Assembly: GCF_900290285.1 (NCBI RefSeq)
Contig: NZ_LT985756.1
Span: forward strand, 26,390 to 90,389
DNA from: Candidatus Centipeda massiliensis
GTDB taxonomy: Bacteria; Bacillota; Negativicutes; Selenomonadales; Selenomonadaceae
Direction of reading: 5' to 3'
DNA: 64,000 nt
Made by a program: the position numbers and the translations under genes. The notes beneath the pieces were generated by a model. It was not told the DNA's origin and did no database searches. It worked only from the letters and a program-made list of their open reading frames with translations. How positions within the stretch are numbered: position 1 is the stretch's first letter; every line of letters starts with the position of its first letter. Positions 48,036-56,597 of this stretch are shown piece after piece.

Positions 48036-48809
48036 TCACTCATCATTCTTACAGAACTTTATCGCACTAGGTCTAAGCAAATCCACGCTAAATGGAGGAT
48101 ACTTAAAATTAAGAGTACCGATCATCGCAATATCATAAAGACATTCTTCGTCGATCACATCTCTTATTTTATAACGACAGGTTCTCGTTTGTATTATCCC
48201 GCCACCTCTCTGTTCGGCAAAAATCTGCAACAAGTAATACAACGCTCCATTATTTCCATATCGCTTTTCAACATGGAGTTTCACCTTTCCATAAAAAACA
48301 AATATTTCATCCGTCTTTTCTTTTCGGATTCCTTCTCCTCCCGCATTGAGACTCTTACGCCGTAAACATCGTATTGTCTTGCCTCCCCTCGTATTCTCCA
48401 TAACACACATAGGATTCGTTTTCTCGGTCGCACCATCTTTTGAGTACGGCTTTACAGCACTTTGCTTTTCCCTGCATAACATATAAAGAATACTATTCAG
48501 CTTATCGTCTATTTCATTTTCCGTCATCAAAGAAAAATACTGTTTCACGCAATCGGGCAAAGCATATTCGTAGTTATAGGAACAATTATTTTGATGGAAT
48601 GAACTTGGTATACGCCGAAGGTGCGCTTTTTTTATGGAAGTCTTATGAACAAAAGTCAACTGTGCCTGCCGGCATTCTGGGCAATACATTTTTCCTTCAT
48701 ATTTTCCGATTTTTCCACTGTACCGGTCTGCATATTCAGCAACATCATCCACAGAACATATTTGTCCATCATCAGTAAAATAAAATTGGTCAAAACGCTT
48801 CGGTGACAT
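48036..48809 (-). CDS. hypothetical protein with CPEC Zn-ribbon-like N-terminus
   Basis: 257 residues, no known full-length match. Cys43 and Cys46 (YCPEC), followed by His63, His72 and Cys76, could form a zinc site like those at the start of CoiA-like and some nuclease-related proteins. The remainder is mixed alpha/beta with no membrane segment. AAGGAG lies before the ATG. The gene is AT-rich relative to the neighbouring core genes and precedes the KAP NTPase fragment, a pairing that suggests a defence or DNA-processing role, though this is only inference. The end of the protein (FKYPPFSVDLLRPSAIKF) looks complete. Confidence 0.6.
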   Translation of the reverse strand: MSPKRFDQFYFTDDGQICSVDDVAEYADRYSGKIGKYEGKMYCPECRQAQLTFVHKTSIKKAHLRRIPSSFHQNNCSYNYEYALPDCVKQYFSLMTENEIDDKLNSILYMLCREKQSAVKPYSKDGATEKTNPMCVMENTRGGKTIRCLRRKSLNAGGEGIRKEKTDEIFVFYGKVKLHVEKRYGNNGALYYLLQIFAEQRGGGIIQTRTCRYKIRDVIDEECLYDIAMIGTLNFKYPPFSVDLLRPSAIKFCKNDE

Positions 48810-48940
48810 TTCGATATCTCCTTGTATTGATCATCACATTTAACGGATATTATCCCCGAAAAACGCATAAAAGCACATACTCTTTTCAGTCAACAGTCCT
48901 TCACCAAAAATCTTCCATAGCATAATCTTTTTCATCCACA

Positions 48941-48992
48941 AACGGCATCACCATGATCGCATATATATATATATGATCACGACGATGCCGTT
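48941..48992 (-). terminator. possible terminator of the sugar epimerase gene
   Basis: AACGGCATC pairs with GATGCCGTT, and inside it TGATC pairs with GATCA around an (AT)7 loop. It lies eight bases past the epimerase stop. There is no real T-run, so termination is uncertain. Confidence 0.45.
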
Positions 48993-48999
48993 CTATATA

Positions 49000-49974
49000 T
49001 TACAGATTTTCCTTATACCACTGGATCGCTTCCTTGATTCCCTTCTCGAAATCATACTCCGGTGCATAGCCGAGATTCTTGCGAATCTTCGAGATGTCCG
49101 CCCCACTGTGACGAATATCGCCCTTGCGCTCCGGCCCATAGATCGGCTTCAGATCCTTCTCGAACAGTTCACTGAGCACAGCATACATCTCGTTGAGACT
49201 TGAGCGCTTGCCCGCCGCGACATTATACGCCTCGCCCGCCACCTCATGCGGCGCAACACACGCAAGGAGATTCGCCTGCACAACATCCTCAACATAGACG
49301 AAATCGCGCGACTGCTCCCCATCCCCGTTGATCGTCGGCGGCTCATCGCGGAGCAAGCACTCGATGAACTTTGGAATCACCGCCGCGTATGCACCGTTCG
49401 GATCCTGCCGCCGTCCATAGACATTGAAATAGCGCATTCCGTAGCAGTCCAGACCATAGTGCATCGTGTACTGATAGGCATACTCCTCGGCAACAAACTT
49501 CGTCACCGCATACGTCGAGAGCCGATTGCCAACGATTTCCTCGCGCTTCGGCATCGTCTCATCATCGCCATAGACCGCAGCACTGGATGCGTAGGTGAAC
49601 TTCTTCACCCCGTTTTTCGCCGCCGCATCCATCATATTCACCGTGCCCACAATATTCGTCAGCGTGTACTCCACCGGCCGCTCAATGCTCTCAGGCACAC
49701 TCACCGCCGCCGCCTGATGCAGCACGTAGTCCACACCCTCGCATACACGATGACAAAGCGTCGCATCTCGGATATCCCCCTCGATAAACTCGAAGTTCGG
49801 ATTGTCCCGAAATCCCGCGATATTTTTCGCATATCCCGTCGACAGATTGTCCAGCACACGAACTCTGTGCCCCATATTGAGCAGGGCTTCGGCTAGGTTA
49901 GATCCGATAAAGCCTGCGCCGCCCGTGACAAGGAATAAACTGTTTTCCGGAAATACGATTGTACGATAGTCCAT
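49000..49974 (-). CDS. NAD-dependent UDP-sugar 4-epimerase (WbpP/TviC/GalE-like)
   Basis: Short-chain dehydrogenase of about 324 residues. It shows the NAD-binding VTGGAGFIGSN, the catalytic region SSAAVYGD with YAVTK (Tyr-x3-Lys), and the late RDFVYVEDVV and KGDIRHSGADI, which suit WbpP-type UDP-N-acetylhexosamine epimerases more than fucose synthases. It would supply a UDP-sugar to surface polysaccharide. GGAGGG lies four bases before the ATG at 49974. The polysaccharide operon it seems to belong to resumes only at 55.2 kb, with the ATPase/Toprim/DUF4238 group in between. Substrate specificity is not determined. Confidence 0.9.
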   Translation of the reverse strand: MDYRTIVFPENSLFLVTGGAGFIGSNLAEALLNMGHRVRVLDNLSTGYAKNIAGFRDNPNFEFIEGDIRDATLCHRVCEGVDYVLHQAAAVSVPESIERPVEYTLTNIVGTVNMMDAAAKNGVKKFTYASSAAVYGDDETMPKREEIVGNRLSTYAVTKFVAEEYAYQYTMHYGLDCYGMRYFNVYGRRQDPNGAYAAVIPKFIECLLRDEPPTINGDGEQSRDFVYVEDVVQANLLACVAPHEVAGEAYNVAAGKRSSLNEMYAVLSELFEKDLKPIYGPERKGDIRHSGADISKIRKNLGYAPEYDFEKGIKEAIQWYKENL

Positions 49975-50051
49975 AATTCCCTCCAACGACTCTTAACAAA
50001 CACTCCCATCAGGTCTATAACATTCATATTTTATAAAAGCGATAATGGGTT

Positions 50052-51050
50052 CTATGATGTTTTTATATTATTCCCACAAAAATAATGATTAAAATCTTCT
50101 TCATTCAATGAATAAAGGTTCTGATAAGAAGCAGTGATAAGTTTATTATTATAATCATGAACGAGAGCTTCTTCAACAAGCATTTCATCTTCTATATCTC
50201 TATCATTAACCGTGATTGCAACTCGAGGTGATATCGGATAATAAAAGACTAGTTCCTTTATATCCTCACCAACCGAGTGATTGGCTTTTAGATTAATAAC
50301 AGGCTGGTCTGAAGTTAAAAAATTTTGTTTTGATGAATTTATAAGGAGTGTCATATGGGTATCTTGATCCAATAGATAATCCGTACAAGCAGACTGAAAT
50401 TCCCATGTAAACATATGGACAAGATGCTCTGCATGAATATTTTCCGGAGAGATATTTAATGTAGACCATTTAGGGTCTTTTTTTGCTTTTTCTAGAGTAT
50501 TAATAAGCCCATCTTTTATCTTCCTCGTTCGAAAATACTGGATACATAGATAATTAATAAAATCAGATTTGTCTTCCTGAGTATAAAAGGATTTTTCTTT
50601 ATTTCTCAGTGCATTTAACCACAACATTGCCTGTCCTTCGATATCATTATGAAAATCTTCGACCGTATTGATTTTTTGCTCATCAATCAAAAGCTTCATT
50701 TTGTTAAAGGCATCCAATATTTCTTCATTTAAATCAGTATAGATCTCTATTATCTTGGAGAATCTATCAAGCAAACTTTCATTCTTATATGGTAGTTGAT
50801 ACAACGCTAAATGTTCTAACAGAAGCGCTTGTTTCCGTGACGGATATTTAGAAATCCATCTTTTATAAAATTGGACTTCATCTTCATTCCACCGTTCTAT
50901 TTTATAGAAATCTCGTTCTTGAGCAACATTCTTGATATGAGTTTTGAAAGGTGACCGTCTCTCCCTTAAACAAACAATCTGTTTTTTGTTATCTGCCCAC
51001 GCCTGTAAATACCCTTGAAAAACATAGTGTTGCTGCCTTTTCTTCCCCAT
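50052..51050 (-). CDS. DUF4238 domain protein
   Basis: 332 residues. The N-terminal HYVFQGYLQAW corresponds to the HYVPQxYL signature of DUF4238, a family of unknown biochemistry often found in accessory islands. TSDQPVINL in the C-terminal half also fits that family. There is no membrane segment or signal peptide. The gene is strongly AT-rich, unlike the epimerase downstream. A GGGGGG tract ten bases before the ATG is the ribosome-binding site and lies inside the end of the preceding broken frame. The upstream genes on the same strand are the split small gene, the Toprim-like gene and the ATPase, so it may be the last member of one operon. Confidence 0.75.
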   Translation of the reverse strand: MGKKRQQHYVFQGYLQAWADNKKQIVCLRERRSPFKTHIKNVAQERDFYKIERWNEDEVQFYKRWISKYPSRKQALLLEHLALYQLPYKNESLLDRFSKIIEIYTDLNEEILDAFNKMKLLIDEQKINTVEDFHNDIEGQAMLWLNALRNKEKSFYTQEDKSDFINYLCIQYFRTRKIKDGLINTLEKAKKDPKWSTLNISPENIHAEHLVHMFTWEFQSACTDYLLDQDTHMTLLINSSKQNFLTSDQPVINLKANHSVGEDIKELVFYYPISPRVAITVNDRDIEDEMLVEEALVHDYNNKLITASYQNLYSLNEEDFNHYFCGNNIKTS

Positions 51051-51238
51051 CAGAATTTATCCCCCCATCGAAAGCACGAGACATCATCAGAATGTGTGGG
51101 TAAAATCCCATCTCCTCAGGCGCCACATATTCCCATGGCAAACGAACATCGATATCAGAACAGCGGAGCATGATCATATCAAGCATGTTATCAATAATTG
51201 CGAAAGCCATATGCCATATAAACCGACAGCTTGATTTT

Positions 51239-52563
51239 GGCTCTACTCCAAAATTAGTGGAAAAGCTATTTTCAGAACAGAACAGGCGTGGCCAATTCCA
51301 ATTTTCCTGCGACCAAGTAGATCATTGCGGCATAGCCTTCAAAGCTATGAAAACCTCTTGCCTTGCGCTTCGCCGCTTGAATCATTGCGTTGATTCCTTC
51401 GCAAATCGCGTTCGTCAGGCGCGTATGAAAATAGTTCAGTATTTCCTTGCTGTGATTCCTGAGCGTCAAGGCAGCATCCTTCATCGGTTTCAGTCGACAG
51501 CGTCGCATCCATGAATACAGCTTGTCCAGTCGCTCCTGCGCCTCCACCATGGAGGTCGACGCATAGAAGTCATCCAGAGACCGGACAATCCGAAAGGCAC
51601 GCCCCGTCTTCTTGTACTGCTTGGAAAGTTCCGCTACCATTGTCCGTTGCTTGTCGGTCATGCGCCCTTGCGACACCATGAACAGTTTGCGGCGCAGAAA
51701 CAGCTCCTTTTTCCGGCCGGACTCTTTTTGCTCATCCTTACGCACCGCATCCAAGGCTTTGAGCAGCACCTGTTTGACATGAAATTTGTCGATGGTCTGC
51801 TTGGCGTTCGGAAACACTTCCCGGACGGCGGACAGGTAGCTTGCGGACATGTCGCTGGTGACAGAATTGACGCTCTTCGTGTTGCCACCGTTCCTCTCCA
51901 GTTTTTCGCCCACGTTTTTGACCGCCGTTTTGTCGCGACCGGGTTCGACGTCGAAGACACGGCGCTTTACTGCGTCGACGGCGACGGTGACGTATTTGTG
52001 CCCATGACGAAAGGATGTCTCATCCATGGCGATGGAGCAGGTATCGGAAAGATCCATACGATTTACCGCGTCATGCACCCAATACGTAAGGATAGCGGCG
52101 AGCGACTTTTCGTCACAGCGAAGCAGACGGGAGGCTCTGGCACGAGGAACGTCTTGCAGGAGCAGCATGGCGTAGCCTTCGAACAGCAGGGTAAAGCGAC
52201 TGTTCTTGCGCTCAAACGGCGCATTGACCTGCACTGTGCCGCATTTATCGCAGAGAACACGGGGACGCTTGCAGTGGACATAACAGGGATAAAACAGGCA
52301 GTCCGCATGACGCCAGATACGTTCCTTCGGCTCGTAGCCGTACCGTTTGGTCGGCGCACCGCAGACAGGACAGCACAGCGCAGCCGCCTTGTCTATGCCC
52401 ACATGTATATGGATTGCCGGCTCTTCCTCGTTAAATTCTGCGCCTATGATATACCATGGAGCCTCTAGCCGCAGTGATCCTGCGAGCATCTTGTCAAAAT
52501 TCTCGACCATTTTTCATCACCATAGTCGATTATACCATTTCCACTACTTCGGGAGTAGAGCCA
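51239..52563 (-). mobile_element. ISL3-family insertion sequence
   Basis: Inverted ends GGCTCTACTCC (51239) and its complement (ending at 52563) match at 22 of 25 positions and enclose a single transposase gene, 1,325 bp in total. ISL3 elements normally make 8-bp target duplications. None is visible here, which suggests later rearrangement or one-ended deletion. Confidence 0.85.
51272..52510 (-). CDS. ISL3-family transposase
   Basis: 412 residues. The N-terminal zinc-binding region has CCPVCGAP and a second CDKCGTV, then a helix-turn-helix (ARASRLLRCDEKSLAAIL), then the DDE_Tnp_ISL3 core starting IAMDETSFRHGHKYVTV, with the second Asp in TSDMSASYLSAV and a final Glu in NAICEGINAMIQAAKRKARGF. 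All parts seem present, so the element may be active. The ribosome-binding site is weak. Confidence 0.93.
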   Translation of the reverse strand: MVENFDKMLAGSLRLEAPWYIIGAEFNEEEPAIHIHVGIDKAAALCCPVCGAPTKRYGYEPKERIWRHADCLFYPCYVHCKRPRVLCDKCGTVQVNAPFERKNSRFTLLFEGYAMLLLQDVPRARASRLLRCDEKSLAAILTYWVHDAVNRMDLSDTCSIAMDETSFRHGHKYVTVAVDAVKRRVFDVEPGRDKTAVKNVGEKLERNGGNTKSVNSVTSDMSASYLSAVREVFPNAKQTIDKFHVKQVLLKALDAVRKDEQKESGRKKELFLRRKLFMVSQGRMTDKQRTMVAELSKQYKKTGRAFRIVRSLDDFYASTSMVEAQERLDKLYSWMRRCRLKPMKDAALTLRNHSKEILNYFHTRLTNAICEGINAMIQAAKRKARGFHSFEGYAAMIYLVAGKLELATPVLF

Positions 52564-52865
52564 AATTGGGAAACTGTCCGATTTGCTATTGCAATTAACC
52601 TTTTACAACTTCCCACTTCACTGTTCATCCCTTCCAGAATAGCATTAGTTGCAGATGTGAATTTCCATGGGGATTCTTTCGATGGTTTGAACCCCGCTCG
52701 ATATATACACCAGGATTCGGGGATGTTCAAAACAACAACAAACAAGTTTGCAGAATCCATGAGCAATTCCATCTTTCTCATTCTATGTCATGGATACAAT
52801 TTCACCGAAAGAGATACGGATTTTCAAGTGTTACCCACACAGCAAACAGTGAAAGGTCATTTTTC

Positions 52866-53657
52866 TCAAAGGTTTCGCAACGTCTCATAGCCTTGCAAAA
52901 AATATCGCCTGCATTTCTCAGCAACTATACTAGGGCGAATTTCTCTTAGCATAATTTCGCCATGCCTCTTTTTAGAATAATATAGATGCCGTGATTGAAT
53001 ACCTGCTGCCTGTTGGAGAGCCACACTGCTCACCGCGTCTTGCAACTGATCGCTCAATTTGACATATTTATTTTCGACCCAACCATAGGTTTCAAGATCA
53101 TCTCTATAATCACCTAAAAGATTGCTAAAAATGAACTGCCTTAAATGATGGAGAAATCTTCTCCTTTCAGTCATGGAAAGATCCTCTACAAATCGCTTGT
53201 TTTCATATACATACTGGAAACTCTTTTCCCAATCTGCCAGAAACCACGCTTCAATCTCCGGGGAGGCATACAGAAAAATGACAGGTACGTTCCTTCCCAG
53301 ACACGCATGGATTCTACGGATAGCGCCCTCCCTATACGCATTCACTTCACCATCGGCACAATCATGAAAACGTCCATCCAAGTCATCTTCAATCAAAACA
53401 GCCTGGCAACAGCTGATGTCTGCTTCATTCCTATATTTCCTAAGGATAGTACAAACCCGTTCCAGCAGAGCCTTGCCTGAAAGGCCGTTGTATTCATTTC
53501 GGATACTTTTCGATTCCCCTTTTCTTTTTCTCGTTTTGTTCGGAAGGCATTGAACGAAATCGCATGCGTTATTGATTTTCTTCAAAAACAACTGCATTGT
53601 CCCAGCTTCTGTGTAGCCGCAAGTAAAAAAACATGCCACCTGAATCACCACGGCCAC
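52866..53657 (-). CDS. Toprim-like DUF4276-type protein paired with an AAA ATPase
   Basis: 263 residues. The N-terminus holds a Toprim-like Glu (GYTEAG, Glu17), the middle has EDDLDG (Asp92-x-Asp94), and SPEIEAWFLAD at 132-142 is characteristic of DUF4276. Toprim-fold proteins of this type are candidate metal-dependent nucleases. The likely GTG start at 53657 lies inside the last codons of the ATPase gene, giving a 13-base overlap and tight translational coupling. Split ATPase plus Toprim pairs are known in phage defence (PARIS AriA/AriB; GajA as a fusion), so a defence role is plausible but not shown. The first residues (VAVVIQVACFFTCG) are unusually hydrophobic for this family. Base composition is AT-rich. 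Confidence 0.7.
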   Translation of the reverse strand: MAVVIQVACFFTCGYTEAGTMQLFLKKINNACDFVQCLPNKTRKRKGESKSIRNEYNGLSGKALLERVCTILRKYRNEADISCCQAVLIEDDLDGRFHDCADGEVNAYREGAIRRIHACLGRNVPVIFLYASPEIEAWFLADWEKSFQYVYENKRFVEDLSMTERRRFLHHLRQFIFSNLLGDYRDDLETYGWVENKYVKLSDQLQDAVSSVALQQAAGIQSRHLYYSKKRHGEIMLREIRPSIVAEKCRRYFLQGYETLRNL

Positions 53658-54904
53658 CCACCTAATGCGGGATCATTAGTTCGGTACAAATCCCCCAACT
53701 CCCAATCTCCCAAATCTTCTTTGATGTCCTCATACAAAATCTTTTTCGTGGGATTCCTCTCTGAAAAAACGAATACAGAAACGTCGCCTGCCTTAAATCC
53801 TTCCGTAAATCCATCCAAAAAATCAGGAGAATGCGTACTGATAAAAATCTGTTGAAATGTATCGGTTTCTTGCATCCAATTCGCAACTACCTTTTGCCAT
53901 GCAGGATGGAGATTCATTTCCGGCTCATCAATCGCTAAAAGAGAATAATCGTCTCTCTTCGGCATATTAATCAACAAATTCAATACAAGGGCTTTGATCG
54001 TGCCTTCTGAGATATCCTCCAGATCGAACTCACCCCCATTATTTCCTAGGCGAAAAATCATCTTCTCATAAGCATTGACTATCTCAATAGATTCAAGATC
54101 ATGAATCAATTCCCTTGCCTTTTTTTGAAAGATTTTTTTCCAGTGAATTCCCTTCTCTACATTATACGTATTAAACACACTGACAAAATTCGATGCATCT
54201 GCACAAAGCAACGAGTCTGTACTTCTCACAGGAGCAGGAAGTGAAATTTTTTCAGAGGAAAACCGACTCGTAGAATAAACGCCAATATGTTCAAAGTAAC
54301 TTTTTATCTTATTCAATTTTTTTGATATCCCGAGGCTTGTTCGATCCTCTTGATAAAATTCCTCAGAATCCAAGAGTATGTCCTTGATTTGAGCGATGAT
54401 TGTTTCTTGGGGGTTGACAGAAAAACTCATACGCTTATTTGTCTGTCCCCGTTCCATTGCAGATGAGACAACGCCTTGCCCAGACTTACTATCATGACAC
54501 GAAAAGAAATTAAAGGGGTTGCTGTAATAATCACTTTTTTCCGCAGAATTCAGTCGTTCCAAAGTAATATTGCAATCATCTGGCTTATCACCAACTTGGA
54601 AAGAAAATCTATATTCAAAACTCTCTCCATCCAATTCAAACAGCCAAGATAATTCAATAGGATCTCCTCTGTTTACATCCTTCTTTCGCATATGATCCCA
54701 TCCATGCCGCTGAACCGCATCTAAGAAAGCTGTATTTCCGTCTACAATTCGCGAATTCCGCAACATGTCTGAAAGAAATGTCAATGCGCGAATAAAATTT
54801 GTCTTCCCAGAGTTATTTCCGCCAATCAGAAGATTGATGCGATCAAACGTCAAATTCGGTATATTCACATTACGGAAATTCTTAGAGTAAAATTTCTTTA
54901 TCAT
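53645..54904 (-). CDS. AAA_15/AAA_21-type ABC-fold ATPase
   Basis: 419 residues, an SMC/RecF-like ATPase. Walker A is GGNNSGKT at 28-35, the signature-like DISEGTIKAL lies near residue 294, Walker B is LLAIDEPEMNLHP and the switch His is in ISTHSPDFLD. No Toprim is fused at the C-terminus, unlike OLD or GajA nucleases, but the next gene supplies a Toprim-like protein and overlaps by 13 bases. The pattern is that of a two-component sensor-effector unit such as PARIS. GGGGGA lies six bases before the ATG. The gene is AT-rich relative to the polysaccharide genes upstream and is the first gene of this putative operon. Confidence 0.88.
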   Translation of the reverse strand: MIKKFYSKNFRNVNIPNLTFDRINLLIGGNNSGKTNFIRALTFLSDMLRNSRIVDGNTAFLDAVQRHGWDHMRKKDVNRGDPIELSWLFELDGESFEYRFSFQVGDKPDDCNITLERLNSAEKSDYYSNPFNFFSCHDSKSGQGVVSSAMERGQTNKRMSFSVNPQETIIAQIKDILLDSEEFYQEDRTSLGISKKLNKIKSYFEHIGVYSTSRFSSEKISLPAPVRSTDSLLCADASNFVSVFNTYNVEKGIHWKKIFQKKARELIHDLESIEIVNAYEKMIFRLGNNGGEFDLEDISEGTIKALVLNLLINMPKRDDYSLLAIDEPEMNLHPAWQKVVANWMQETDTFQQIFISTHSPDFLDGFTEGFKAGDVSVFVFSERNPTKKILYEDIKEDLGDWELGDLYRTNDPALGGWPW

Positions 54905-55222
54905 TCGATTTCCCCCTTAGTATAGTATGTTTTGTAAACAAAGCAGCATCTGACTTTCTGGAGGAAGTTGCGTTAAGTGCGCCCTTCTTCTGGGAATCTG
55001 TACGAATTCATTTCAAAAGGGGGCTTGAGATATTACCCATTTGCTTCCTCTATAGTCATAATATTCACGTTCGACTCAGTTAGTTATACAGCTTATTCAG
55101 TTATCTTAAAAGAATCCCGCGCCTTCCCACTGTACGCATCAGTAAGCAGCGAAAGCCCCGACTCCATAAGTCAACAATTCTATAAACCAACCCCATTTTC
55201 CTGCATAGACCGTACCATTCCG
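54905..55222. other. intergenic stretch without a supported gene
   Basis: 318 bases between manC and the ATPase gene, both leftward. Near the ATPase start are a small inverted repeat (TTTGT-AA-ACAAA at 54930) and a TATACT just before the ribosome-binding site, but no good -35 box. A rightward open frame from 54977 runs into manC antisense and has no ribosome-binding site. No terminator with a T-run was found for manC. Confidence 0.5.
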
Positions 55223-56536
55223 TCACCCTCCCCACACAATCTTATCCTCCACATCAATCTCCTCACCCGTCTGGATCTCCATTACCTTCAACAGCGTTTC
55301 CGCTCGTATCGTATGGAACGAGCCGCGCGGAATACGTACCGTCTGCCCCTCGGCAACAGCGAACTCATTGCCATCGAGTTTTACCCAGCCGCGCCCCTCG
55401 ATCACCGTCCACGCCTCATCTCGTCGCTCGTGCAGGTGATAGGTCAGAGAACGCCCCGGACTGAGCGTGATCTTAATCGTGAGACTCTCCGTTTCCGCAT
55501 CGATGATGCGGAACTCTCCCCATGATTTTTCCGCGTACATCACGGGCGTATGCAGACGCTCCGCATAGGGCTTCATCGCACTTGAGCGGGTCTTGTCCGC
55601 GATGAGGATGCCCTCCGGACTCGCTGCGACGACGACATCCTTCAGCCCCATACAAAGAACGGGCATCGGCAATGTATTTACAACATGAGAATTCCTGCAA
55701 GTTTCGTCCATTGTAACGCGACCGATCGTATGCTCCGGCATCACCTCGGCAAGCGTATTCCACGTTCCTATATCGAGCCAAGTTCCACTATAACGCTGCA
55801 CAACAATACTGGATTCCTTTTCAACAACCGCATAGTCAAAGCTGATTTTGGTCAGATCCTCATAACGATTGAACAAATCCTCGTAGTCCGCATAGCCAAG
55901 CAGTTCACGGGCTTTATCAAGTGCATAGCCAAGTTTGAACGCAAAAACACCGCTGTTCCACAGCGCCCCTTGCGCAATGTATTTCTCAGCGGTTTCTTTA
56001 TTCGGTTTTTCTTTGAACTCCTGCACCTTGCTTTGTGATTCCTGAGACACAGGCATAATATAGCCATACTTCTCACTCGGATACGTCGGCTCGATGCCCA
56101 TCAAGACAAGATGCGCAGAACCTTCCCGTTCAGCTTCCTCGAGCAACTGCACAACGGCACGAAAATATCCCTCATCGACATAAGGATCGGCAGGACAAAT
56201 CGCCACAGCCTCATCGATAGGAACACCACGAACTTCATGCAGATAGGCAGAAACCAAAGCAATTGCCGGAAACGTATCGCGTCGGCATGGCTCGATAGAA
56301 ATATTTACCCCTGCGCCAAGCTGCCGCCGAATCAGAGATGTTTGCTCCCGCCCCGTTGCAACTGTAATCGGCACATCTGCCGCAACACTCTGCACCTGAC
56401 GGAAGACACGCTGAATCATCGATTCGTGTGTTCCGTCTTGTCGTTTCAAAAGACGAAGAAATTGCTTAGAATATAAATCATTGGAGAGCGGCCACAGACG
56501 CTTGCCCGCGCCGCCGGAAAGTAATACAAGTTGCAT
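55223..56536 (-). CDS. mannose-1-phosphate guanylyltransferase / mannose-6-phosphate isomerase
   Basis: ManC/CpsB-type bifunctional enzyme of about 437 residues making GDP-mannose from mannose-1-phosphate, with a C-terminal cupin expected to isomerise fructose-6-phosphate. The N-terminal nucleotidyltransferase starts LLSGGAGKRLWPLS and has the second signature KEKPNKETAEKYI. The cupin shows SWGEFRIID, the metal-ligand region LTYHLHERRDEAWTVIEG and PRGSFHTI. I chose the ATG at 56536, with GGATGGGG ahead; the frame to 56554 uses an earlier ATG within that site. It is the last gene of the leftward polysaccharide run and provides the substrate of Gmd. Confidence 0.95.
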   Translation of the reverse strand: MQLVLLSGGAGKRLWPLSNDLYSKQFLRLLKRQDGTHESMIQRVFRQVQSVAADVPITVATGREQTSLIRRQLGAGVNISIEPCRRDTFPAIALVSAYLHEVRGVPIDEAVAICPADPYVDEGYFRAVVQLLEEAEREGSAHLVLMGIEPTYPSEKYGYIMPVSQESQSKVQEFKEKPNKETAEKYIAQGALWNSGVFAFKLGYALDKARELLGYADYEDLFNRYEDLTKISFDYAVVEKESSIVVQRYSGTWLDIGTWNTLAEVMPEHTIGRVTMDETCRNSHVVNTLPMPVLCMGLKDVVVAASPEGILIADKTRSSAMKPYAERLHTPVMYAEKSWGEFRIIDAETESLTIKITLSPGRSLTYHLHERRDEAWTVIEGRGWVKLDGNEFAVAEGQTVRIPRGSFHTIRAETLLKVMEIQTGEEIDVEDKIVWGG

Positions 56537-56597
56537 ATCTACCCCATCCTGCATAGCACAAGTCTACATAAACCGCTCTCCACACACCAATCATTCA

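Larger units (their letters stand above)
50989..52781 (-). pseudogene. small gene of unknown function apparently split by the ISL3 element
   Basis: Two open pieces flank the IS in the same direction. The upstream piece (52781-52564) begins MRKMELLMDSANLFVVVLNI and continues to NRTVSQF. The downstream piece (51238-50989) contains HMAFAIIDNMLDMIMLRC, then DIDVRLPWEYVAPEEMGFY, and ends inside the DUF4238 gene. Together they would make about 150 residues. I do not recognise the family. No direct repeat joins the pieces, so material may have been lost, and it is possible that they come from two different genes. Confidence 0.35.

Noticed and set aside
48961..48974. AT-dinucleotide run as a slippage-prone phase-variation tract
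   Set aside because: It lies in the loop of a hairpin after the epimerase stop codon, not in a coding region or between promoter elements.
51231..52571. 8-bp target duplication for the ISL3 element
   Set aside because: The bases outside the two ends (TTGATTTT and AAATTGGG) do not match, so no duplication is claimed.
54977..55525. Rightward open frame of 182 codons before and across manC
   Set aside because: More than half of it is antisense to the well supported manC gene, and it has no ribosome-binding site or recognisable domain.
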